Below, piece by piece: positions 1 to 5,549 of a stretch of DNA of 13,976 nt (position 1 is the first letter of the stretch; every line of letters begins with the position of its first letter). Under the pieces are notes generated by a model. The model searched no databases, was not told where the DNA came from, and saw only the letters and a program-made list of their open reading frames with translations. The DNA comes from an uncultured Anaeroplasmataceae bacterium (GTDB lineage Bacteria > Bacillota_I > Bacilli_A > Acholeplasmatales > Anaeroplasmataceae), in contig CAKQDS010000037.1 of the NCBI GenBank assembly GCA_934229535.1, positions 1 to 13,976 of the forward strand, given 5' to 3'. The position numbers were made by a program, and so were the translations under genes.

Positions 1-1
1 G

Positions 2-62
2 AGCGGAATTTAGTTCTACATTTTCTTTTCTTATTTTTTTCTACTATTTATAGCGGAATTTA
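2..62. repeat. 11-bp direct repeat, two copies 50 bp apart
   Basis: AGCGGAATTTA occurs at 2-12 and again at 52-62. The 39 bases between are AT-rich and hold no gene. The first copy starts at the window edge, so a longer series beyond the edge cannot be excluded. Function is unknown: it could be part of a regulatory region or a remnant repeat. Two copies alone do not make a CRISPR array. Confidence 0.45.
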
Positions 63-92
63 CTTTTTCAATTAACTTAATTTTTCTAGTAA

Positions 93-127
93 TTAAAAAA
101 ATGAGCTATACAAAAAGTACAGCTCAA
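93..127 (-). terminator. Rho-independent terminator after the membrane-protein gene
   Basis: On the minus strand, GAGCTGTAC (125-117) pairs with GTATAGCTC (111-103) around a five-T loop. The stem is 9 bp with one G-U pair. It is followed by a run of seven T. The hairpin begins 7 bases after the stop codon of the gene at 132-737, as expected for its terminator. Confidence 0.85.
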
Positions 128-131
128 TTAA

Positions 132-737
132 TTATTTAGATGCTTTTTTATTTGATTTAGGCTTTGTCATACCGCCATATACTATCATACAAATTCCGTA
201 TAAGAAAATGAAGATAACAAAAATCCATAATAAGACAGTATCACTAATAAATGGCTTTGCAAAACAATATGTACCAAATGTTACCATAAATACAACAACA
301 AATACATACCATAATGGAAATTTAGATTTACTATCTCTTTGATGATAATAAGCTCTAAATACCTCAACAACACCTCTACACCATAAAGCAAGACCAAAAA
401 TCTTGCAAGCACCACTGACATTAATAACCTTAAATTGTGATAATATACATCCTAAGGCTACTAAAGAAAGTAGAATAAATTCAATAATTGTAAGCGTCTT
501 TGTAACTCCGCCACCACCATGCATTACCTTCTTTAATAAGAAAGCAAATAAATAATATATTAGGATAGCTGCAATTACTAAATTAATAATTTTCATTCCA
601 TAGCTTTTCCAAAAGCACCAATCACCGCATTTATTCCAAATAGGAGCAAACACAATTGCTGCCAAAATTAAAACAATACCAATAACAATGTAAGCCCAAA
701 ACATCTTTGTTTTTTTAGGATTCTTAAAATTAAACAT
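132..737 (-). CDS. Six-helix integral membrane protein, possibly HdeD/DUF308-like
   Basis: This 201-residue protein is almost entirely membrane-embedded. Hydrophobic segments lie at about residues 13-34, 50-69, 82-101, 106-125, 142-160 and 166-188, with a Gly run at 74-77 and a Lys-rich tail. The positive ends (KNPKKTK at the N-terminus, KPKSNKKASK at the C-terminus) suggest both termini are cytoplasmic. Length and six-helix layout resemble the HdeD/DUF308 family, but I see no diagnostic motif, so this is a weak assignment. The ATG at 737 is preceded by AGAGGTG at good spacing. It sits 31 bp downstream of the hisK-like gene with its own promoter and a terminator behind it, so it is probably also expressed alone. 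No substrate or catalytic residue is apparent. Confidence 0.75.
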   Translation of the reverse strand: MFNFKNPKKTKMFWAYIVIGIVLILAAIVFAPIWNKCGDWCFWKSYGMKIINLVIAAILIYYLFAFLLKKVMHGGGGVTKTLTIIEFILLSLVALGCILSQFKVINVSGACKIFGLALWCRGVVEVFRAYYHQRDSKSKFPLWYVFVVVFMVTFGTYCFAKPFISDTVLLWIFVIFIFLYGICMIVYGGMTKPKSNKKASK

Positions 738-754
738 TATAACACCTCTTTCTT

Positions 755-782
755 ATTATACACTATAGTTAAGCAAATTCAA
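755..782 (-). promoter_or_regulatory. Promoter for the six-helix membrane protein gene
   Basis: On the minus strand, TTGAAT (782-777) and a perfect TATAAT (760-755) are separated by 16 bp. Transcription would begin near 748, giving a leader of about 11 bases that still contains the AGAGGTG ribosome site. The -35 box lies inside the last codons of the hisK-like gene. Confidence 0.6.
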
Positions 783-1596
783 TCGTATTTTTAACATTTA
801 ATCCAAGTTTTTTTGCCATATTAGAAACATCATCGATAGCCTTGCATGATAATGCTGAAAGCTTATGAGCATCAGCACCAATAATTATTTTAGCATCCTT
901 ATATTCTTTAACAAGCTTCCAAAAATTAATATCAGGATAAAGCCAGATATCATTAATACCAAATTTCTCACTATTTGCGATTCCATTAGCATTAATTTCC
1001 AAATAGACATCATTTTTTATTGCTGATTCAATTATTGCTCTTGAAGCTTTTAAAGCATATTCATCAAATTCTCTTTTTCCATCTTTATTTTTATATTCAA
1101 ACATAAATAAATCAGGATGAACAAGAGTCTTAAATAATCCTGTTTCCATTCCCATAATAGCATTTATTGCATAATCATAAACATTTTTATAATCAACCTC
1201 ATGATACGTGTTGATAATTTTACCATTACTTTTAAAAAAGTGAAGTCCTAAATTTAAATAATCAAGATCATCTCTTAGGCTTTTATAATAATCATAATGT
1301 TCAGGTAAGTATTCACACTCTAAGCCACTATATATTTTAATTTGCTTGCCATATTTTTCCTTAACAAGATCCATTTCCTTAAGATAAATATTTTTGTAGA
1401 CATCATAGCTCATATTACGATGGCACCAGTTATCCATATATAAATCCTTACCTAAAAAGGATACAGGAATAGGATTGTGATCAGACATACCAATCTCCTT
1501 AAAGCCAAGCCTTATAGCTTCCTCTACATAATCACTAGGCATACCCTCAGCATGATTACAAAGCTTTGTGTGGGTATGGTAATTTGCTATTAACAT
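769..1596 (-). CDS. hisK: PHP-domain phosphatase, histidinol-phosphatase (HisK) type
   Basis: This 275-residue cytosolic enzyme belongs to the PHP metal-dependent phosphoesterases; its closest recognisable type is HisK, which releases phosphate from L-histidinol phosphate. The metal-site residues are in order: HTHT (H7, H9), H15 in CNHAEG, DH at 39-40, GLECEY with E93/E95, H119, HPD at 160-162, EINANG near 200-205 and ADAH (D242, H244). The full set is present, so the enzyme should be active. Length matches the family (about 260-280). Its ATG overlaps the stop region of the upstream Enzyme I gene by 7 nt, and its ribosome site (AAGGAGG) lies inside that gene's last codons, so the two are translationally coupled. 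No other histidine-biosynthesis gene is nearby, so the true substrate may be a different small phosphate ester. Confidence 0.85.
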   Translation of the reverse strand: MLIANYHTHTKLCNHAEGMPSDYVEEAIRLGFKEIGMSDHNPIPVSFLGKDLYMDNWCHRNMSYDVYKNIYLKEMDLVKEKYGKQIKIYSGLECEYLPEHYDYYKSLRDDLDYLNLGLHFFKSNGKIINTYHEVDYKNVYDYAINAIMGMETGLFKTLVHPDLFMFEYKNKDGKREFDEYALKASRAIIESAIKNDVYLEINANGIANSEKFGINDIWLYPDINFWKLVKEYKDAKIIIGADAHKLSALSCKAIDDVSNMAKKLGLNVKNTIEFA

Positions 1597-3101
1597 TTTT
1601 CCTCCTTCAATTTATCATTAAATGCCAAATATAAGGTTTTTATATTAGGAGCACTTACTGAAAAATTATTAATACCTATATTCATTAATCCTTTAGTTGC
1701 TTCTCTTATTGAAGCAAGCTCGCCACAAACACTTAAGGAAATATCCATTTGCTTACAAAAATCAACAACTGGCTTTAATCTCTTTAATAAATCATCAATA
1801 TATTCCTTATAGCTAATATTATCGCTTCTAGAAATATTATAAACCTCTTTAGTTAAATCATTAGTTCCAAGAGAAATAAAATCGACATTACCAAAATCAC
1901 CAATATTATCTAAGGCCATCTTAGTCTCTAGCATCATACCAATCTCTATTTGCTTATCATTAGCCATTTCTTCCTTCAAACGATAAACCCAATTTCTTAA
2001 AAAATAAAACTGCTCCTTAGTTTCAATCATAGGAAACATAATTTTCATATTGCCATATATATTAGCACGAAGTAAAGCCTTAATTTGACTTTCAAAAAGT
2101 ATAGGATTATTCATATAATTTCTAACACCCTTAGAATCAACATGTAAATAATCTAGCTGCTTATCATCACCAACATCAAAGGTTCTAAAGCAAATAGGTA
2201 GCTTATTCATTTTAGTTACAGCCTCTAAATAAATATTATATTGTTCTTCCTCACTAAGTGGTCGATCACTATTCATAAAAATCCACTCAGTTCGATATAA
2301 TCCAACACCATCAAAGCCATATTCTAAGCATTTATCAAGCTCACTATTATCTGTAATATTACACATAAATCTATAGCCAGGATGTGGGCAATCAATAAAG
2401 TTCTCAGTCTTAATTTTACCAAGAATTTCCTGATAATGATTAATAATATCTATAGAAGGATTAACATCAACAATTTGTCTTCTTGTATCAATAATTATTT
2501 CATCATTTGTATGAATATCATAGTCCTTTAAAACAACACATGGAATATCTAAAGAACGACATAAAATACCTGCATGAGATGTAAAGCCACCATTTTTACA
2601 AATAACTCCTTTAACATCCTTAAAATCAACTAATAAAGAAGGTAATAGCTCTTCAACAACTAAAATAACATTATGAAAATTAGAATAATCAATTTTATTA
2701 TCCTCAATATTTCTTAAAATTCTTTCCTTAATATCTAAAAAATCTAAATAACGTTCCTTTAAATAACTAGATTTAGATTCTTTAAAGCCTTTAATATAAC
2801 GATCAAATACACAGCTAGTAGCTTCATAAGCACTTTTACCATTATATTCAATTTCCTTAAATAATTCATCCTTTAAGGCCGCATCAGTTAATAGCATTTT
2901 ATGAACTTCAATAAATTCTTCATTTTTATTTTTACTTATATTATTAAGATCATCAAGTGAACTCATAATAGCATTACCAAGCTTGTTTTTTTCTTCTGCA
3001 ACACTTTTTCTAATGGTGCTATTCTTTTGTTCTAAATTTAAAACAACCGCATTTCCCATACAAATTCCATCAGAAATAACATCAACAAAATAGTTTTTCA
3101 T
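1590..3101 (-). CDS. ptsI: PTS Enzyme I (PEP-protein phosphotransferase), compact form
   Basis: Enzyme I takes phosphate from phosphoenolpyruvate and passes it to HPr, energising sugar uptake by the phosphotransferase system. The phosphohistidine motif GGFTSHAGI has the active His at 176. The PEP-binding barrel keeps GLYRTE (R270), RTFDVGDDK (R306), MFPMI, GMMLE (E392), GTNDL (D415), R425 and VCGELAS (C459). These match the E. coli catalytic residues, with the same Asp-to-Arg spacing of 10. At 503 residues it is shorter than the usual 570-575, with losses mostly in the N-terminal HPr-binding region and at the C-terminus. GGFTSHAGI replaces the commoner GGRTSHSAI. The ATG at 3101 has GGTGAT upstream. 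It is coupled by a 7-nt overlap to the downstream hisK-like gene. HPr and Enzyme II genes are not in the window. A specialised paralogue is an alternative. Confidence 0.9.
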   Translation of the reverse strand: MKNYFVDVISDGICMGNAVVLNLEQKNSTIRKSVAEEKNKLGNAIMSSLDDLNNISKNKNEEFIEVHKMLLTDAALKDELFKEIEYNGKSAYEATSCVFDRYIKGFKESKSSYLKERYLDFLDIKERILRNIEDNKIDYSNFHNVILVVEELLPSLLVDFKDVKGVICKNGGFTSHAGILCRSLDIPCVVLKDYDIHTNDEIIIDTRRQIVDVNPSIDIINHYQEILGKIKTENFIDCPHPGYRFMCNITDNSELDKCLEYGFDGVGLYRTEWIFMNSDRPLSEEEQYNIYLEAVTKMNKLPICFRTFDVGDDKQLDYLHVDSKGVRNYMNNPILFESQIKALLRANIYGNMKIMFPMIETKEQFYFLRNWVYRLKEEMANDKQIEIGMMLETKMALDNIGDFGNVDFISLGTNDLTKEVYNISRSDNISYKEYIDDLLKRLKPVVDFCKQMDISLSVCGELASIREATKGLMNIGINNFSVSAPNIKTLYLAFNDKLKEEKC

Positions 3102-3119
3102 ACTGCATCACCAATAAAT

Positions 3120-3148
3120 ATTATACCGCATTTTAGCCTAAAAATAAA
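3120..3148 (-). promoter_or_regulatory. Probable promoter for ptsI
   Basis: On the minus strand a perfect TATAAT lies at 3125-3120. A weak -35 candidate, TTTATT (3148-3143), lies 17 bp upstream inside the U-tract of the preceding terminator. Initiation near 3113 would give a leader of about 11 bases holding just the GGTGAT ribosome site. The tight packing between a terminator and the start codon makes a promoter here likely, although the -35 match is poor. Confidence 0.5.
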
Positions 3149-3177
3149 CAAAAAAGAAAAGGTCCGGATTGGACCTT
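3141..3177 (-). terminator. Rho-independent terminator after the AbiEi-like gene
   Basis: On the minus strand AAGGTCC (3177-3171) and GGACCTT (3165-3159) form a perfect 7-bp stem with a 5-base loop, followed by a T-rich tract (TTCTTTTTTGTTT). The stem begins 9 bases beyond the stop codon of the gene ending at 3186. It separates the membrane-protein/AbiEi-like pair from ptsI. Confidence 0.9.
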
Positions 3178-3185
3178 AGCTTCAA

Positions 3186-3881
3186 TTATAAACCAAGTGC
3201 TTCAGCAATTGCTTTAGGGAAATCATACTTAGATGCGCTATTTAAATAACGTACTAAATCATTTTGAACACCATAATGCTCAAGAATAACCTTAACAGCA
3301 TTTACAACACGCTTCTTATATGATTTCTTAATTAATACCTTCGATAAAATTGCTGCATCATAATGATTAGCGTATTCATGTAATATATTTTCTAATACTT
3401 CTAAATTAACATTAGTAAAATCATCAATGTTTTCAATAATTTCTAATACTTCAATTGTTTGTAAAATAATTGGGCTCTTAAAATCTACTTCAACATTTTG
3501 AATATTTAATCCACAAATATTTCTCTTAGTTTTAATTTCTAATACATTAGTATAAATATTTACAACCTTACAATCAGTAGAAATGATTCCTTTATTGTTT
3601 AATAATTGTTCACCAACAATCATTCCATTTCTATGCTTATTAGTGAAGAATGCAATTAAATCTTCCTTTGTAGGCTTTCTTTCTAAATCACCCTTATAAG
3701 GCTTGAAATATAAACCCTTAGCTAATTTTCCGATTGTTTTTTCTACACATAATCTTGCTAATAACTGATAGAAAGTGGCCTCTTTCATATCTGAGAAATG
3801 TTCCTCATATGTTTGCTTAGCTAAAATTAATTCCCCATCTTTTAATGATCCTAGCCATTGTCTAATACTTCTTGTAAACAT
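3186..3881 (-). CDS. AbiEi/DUF6088-like winged-helix protein, antitoxin-like
   Basis: This 231-residue soluble protein looks like the DUF6088/AbiEi-type antitoxin family. An N-terminal winged-helix segment (about 1-62) contains a recognition-helix region FYQLLARLCVEKTIGKL followed by AKGLYFKP, the typical 'RL..., G.Y' wing of that family. The rest (about 65-231) is a mixed alpha/beta body with no catalytic motif I recognise. In type IV toxin-antitoxin pairs such proteins bind DNA and repress their own operon next to an AbiEii nucleotidyltransferase toxin. No such toxin is here; the only partner is the small membrane protein gene 19 bp upstream. I start it at the ATG at 3881, which AGAGGTG precedes by 6 bases. 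An in-frame GTG at 3890 lies within that ribosome site and would add only three residues. Family assignment is by pattern recognition. Confidence 0.7.
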   Translation of the reverse strand: MFTRSIRQWLGSLKDGELILAKQTYEEHFSDMKEATFYQLLARLCVEKTIGKLAKGLYFKPYKGDLERKPTKEDLIAFFTNKHRNGMIVGEQLLNNKGIISTDCKVVNIYTNVLEIKTKRNICGLNIQNVEVDFKSPIILQTIEVLEIIENIDDFTNVNLEVLENILHEYANHYDAAILSKVLIKKSYKKRVVNAVKVILEHYGVQNDLVRYLNSASKYDFPKAIAEALGL

Positions 3882-3887
3882 AATTTT

Positions 3888-3894
3888 CACCTCT
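3888..3894 (-). promoter_or_regulatory. Ribosome-binding site that fixes the AbiEi-like start
   Basis: AGAGGTG (minus strand, 3894-3888) is placed 6 bases before ATG 3881-3879. The in-frame GTG (3890-3888) is the last three bases of this site, so it cannot serve as a start using it. Confidence 0.75.
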
Positions 3895-3900
3895 AAATTA

Positions 3901-4137
3901 TTATTTTTGTATATTATTAGTATTATCGAAATTCTTCTTACTTACTGATTTTGTCCAAAAAATACCACAAATAACGCCACCAACGATAATTGCGACAACA
4001 ACAATTAATGTTACCCACCATATTTTTAGGCATTTTCCAATCCATGTACCATAAACAACACATAATAAAAATGTATAAAGTACAACAAGCATTAAATTGA
4101 AACTATTCTTTTTAAAATCATCTTTTGTAAGCTTCAT
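3901..4137 (-). CDS. Small two-helix membrane protein
   Basis: The product is 78 residues. It has a charged N-terminus (MKLTKDDFKK), a first hydrophobic segment at about 13-32, a short loop with Gly and Lys, a second segment at about 39-61 rich in Val/Ile and Gly, and a polar Lys/Asn tail. This predicts a helical hairpin with both ends in the cytoplasm. GGTGAA stands 5 bases before the ATG, and a promoter lies just upstream. It is the first gene of a two-gene unit with the AbiEi-like protein. I do not recognise a family. Small hydrophobic proteins of this size can be membrane-acting toxins, accessory subunits or simple unknowns; pairing with an antitoxin-like gene raises the first possibility but does not prove it. 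Confidence 0.75.
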   Translation of the reverse strand: MKLTKDDFKKNSFNLMLVVLYTFLLCVVYGTWIGKCLKIWWVTLIVVVAIIVGGVICGIFWTKSVSKKNFDNTNNIQK

Positions 4138-4154
4138 TTCATTTCACCGTATTT

Positions 4155-4183
4155 ATTATAATATAGATAATCAAAAAATACAA
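4155..4183 (-). promoter_or_regulatory. Promoter of the small membrane protein / AbiEi-like unit
   Basis: On the minus strand TTGTAT (4183-4178) is followed after 17 bp by a perfect TATAAT (4160-4155). Initiation would fall near 4148, at the GGTGAA ribosome site. A hairpin and three 11-bp repeats lie immediately upstream, a usual place for activator sites or transcription insulation. Confidence 0.6.
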
Positions 4184-4184
4184 T

Positions 4185-4211
4185 AAAAAAAGATAAATTT
4201 TTTTATCTTTT
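4185..4211 (-). terminator. AT-rich hairpin, candidate terminator after rlmI
   Basis: On the minus strand AAAAGATAAA (4211-4202) pairs with TTTATCTTTT (4197-4188) over a 4-base loop and is followed by TTT. The stem is 10 bp but has a single G-C pair, so it is weak. It lies about 105 bases beyond the rlmI stop and directly upstream of the next promoter. Since both strands show T-runs, it could act in either direction, or be only an operator-like palindrome. Confidence 0.45.
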
Positions 4212-4243
4212 CGCATATTTTCCGCATATAGTTCGTATATTCG
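4211..4243. repeat. Three tandem 11-bp repeats, candidate operator
   Basis: TCGCATAT (4211-4218), CCGCATAT (4222-4229) and TCGTATAT (4233-4240) recur at exactly 11-bp steps, giving a consensus YCGYATAT plus a 3-base spacer. A further partial TCGCACAA begins at 4241, out of phase. The spacing is about one helical turn, so a bound protein would meet all copies on one face of the DNA. The copies start about 28 bp upstream of the -35 box of the membrane-protein/AbiEi-like unit. Confidence 0.55.
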
Positions 4244-4314
4244 CACAAAATGTAAATTTTGCTTTACTATAGTATTTTTTTACATATGTTTCATTGCTTT
4301 AATTAAAAAAATTA

Positions 4315-5478
4315 TTATTTAATTCTTAAAATCATACACTTTAAATATAATTGCTCTTCAGACTGAAGCAAAGCTGGATGATCAGGAGCTTGAATTCTAA
4401 AATCAAGAAATTGAACTATTCTTTTAGCATCAATTGCTGCTTCATTTATCATTTGCATAAATAAATTAGGAGTCATATGCTGACTACAGCTAAATGTTAA
4501 AAGATATCCACCTGATTTAATTATCTTCATAGCCTGCATATTGATTTCCTTGTAGCCCTTATAAGCCTTCTTTAAAGATTCCTTATTTTTAGAAAAAGCT
4601 GGAGGATCAAGAATAATAACATCATATTTATTCATTACATCTTCACTATGTAAATAATCAAAAACATCAACACATTTTGCTTCTAAATTATTGTACCCAT
4701 TAATCATAGCATTATGTAATATTTCATCACAGGCTCTTTTAGAAATATCACAAGCATCAACATGTAAAGCTCCATATTTACAAGCATGCAAGGCAAAGCC
4801 TCCAACATTTGAGAAGGCATCAAGGACAACCTGATTCTTAGCATAAAGCCTTAAGATATCTCTATTTAGCTTTTGATCAAGAAAATAACCAGTTTTTTGA
4901 CCATTCTCTAAATCAACAATCATTTTAATATCATCCTCAACAATCATTACTCGAGGATCAAAGCTTCCATATAAAAAGCCCTTTACCTGCAAAAGTCCTT
5001 CCTTTTCACGGACAGGCATATCACTTCGTTCATAAATTCCCTTACAGCCAGTTAATTCAACTAAAATATCTACAATATCATTTTTAATCATATCCATACC
5101 TAAGGACATAAATTGTACAGACAAATAATCACCGTATTTATCAACAATAAGCCCAGGCAAAAAATCTGCTTCACTAAAAATAAGTCTTGTTGCACTCCAT
5201 CCTAAATGCTTACGATGAGATATAGCATACATAATTCTTTTCTTAAAGAAATCCTTATTGATTTCTTCATTTTCATCTAAGGATAATACTCTTACCATTA
5301 TTTTAGAATTAGTATTTAAAAATCCATAACAAACAAATTTACCATCATTTGTTAAAACCTTACACACCTTACCATTTTCAATAATTCCATCAAAGCCATT
5401 AATTTCATTATTGAATACCCAAGGATATCCCTTCAAAACATTTTCTTCTTCATATTTATTTAAAATAATATTAAGCAT
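4315..5478 (-). CDS. rlmI: 23S rRNA m5C methyltransferase, RlmI family
   Basis: This enzyme uses S-adenosylmethionine to methylate a cytosine C5 in 23S rRNA (C1962 in E. coli numbering for RlmI). With the start chosen here it has 387 residues, normal for the family (about 390-400). An N-terminal PUA RNA-binding region covers about 1-75. The central family signature GQKTGYFLDQ is at 193-202, SAM motif I (LDAFSNVGGF) at 219-228, DPPAF at 291-295, and SCSQH at 330-334 with the catalytic Cys at 331. The ATG at 5478 is preceded 5 bases away by GGAGG. A TTG four codons upstream overlaps that site and is rejected. It is a stand-alone housekeeping gene lying just after the operon terminator. I see no clear promoter of its own. 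Confidence 0.92.
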   Translation of the reverse strand: MLNIILNKYEEENVLKGYPWVFNNEINGFDGIIENGKVCKVLTNDGKFVCYGFLNTNSKIMVRVLSLDENEEINKDFFKKRIMYAISHRKHLGWSATRLIFSEADFLPGLIVDKYGDYLSVQFMSLGMDMIKNDIVDILVELTGCKGIYERSDMPVREKEGLLQVKGFLYGSFDPRVMIVEDDIKMIVDLENGQKTGYFLDQKLNRDILRLYAKNQVVLDAFSNVGGFALHACKYGALHVDACDISKRACDEILHNAMINGYNNLEAKCVDVFDYLHSEDVMNKYDVIILDPPAFSKNKESLKKAYKGYKEINMQAMKIIKSGGYLLTFSCSQHMTPNLFMQMINEAAIDAKRIVQFLDFRIQAPDHPALLQSEEQLYLKCMILRIK

Positions 5479-5483
5479 AGAAA

Positions 5484-5488
5484 CCTCC
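5484..5488 (-). promoter_or_regulatory. Ribosome-binding site that fixes the rlmI start
   Basis: GGAGG (minus strand) lies 5 bases before ATG 5478-5476. The possible TTG start at 5490-5488 shares a base with this site and has none of its own, so the shorter 387-residue product is preferred. Confidence 0.8.
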
Positions 5489-5495
5489 AATAGAG

Positions 5496-5522
5496 AAAAA
5501 AGTGGTCAAAAAGACCACTTTT
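5496..5522 (-). terminator. Rho-independent terminator closing the ABC/nuclease operon
   Basis: On the minus strand AAAAGTGGTC (5522-5513) pairs perfectly with GACCACTTTT (5507-5498) over a five-T loop; the T-run continues to 5496. It begins 27 bases after the stop of the 711-residue lipoprotein gene. It also ends only 7 bases before the GGAGG of rlmI, so it occupies the rlmI leader. Confidence 0.9.
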
Positions 5523-5549
5523 AATCTAATTTAAACCATTTTTTCGAAA

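Noticed and set aside
3882..3890. GTG start for the AbiEi-like gene, three codons upstream
   Set aside because: The GTG is part of the AGAGGTG ribosome site placed correctly for the ATG at 3881.
4211..4243. CRISPR-like interpretation of the 11-bp repeats
   Set aside because: The units are far too short, only three, contiguous without spacers, and there are no cas genes in the window.
4251..4266. Small hairpin GTAAA/TTTAC after rlmI
   Set aside because: The stem is only 5 bp, all but one pair A-T. The T-run that follows on the plus strand serves no plus-strand gene.
5479..5490. TTG start for rlmI, four codons upstream
   Set aside because: The TTG overlaps the GGAGG that serves the ATG at 5478 and has no ribosome site of its own.
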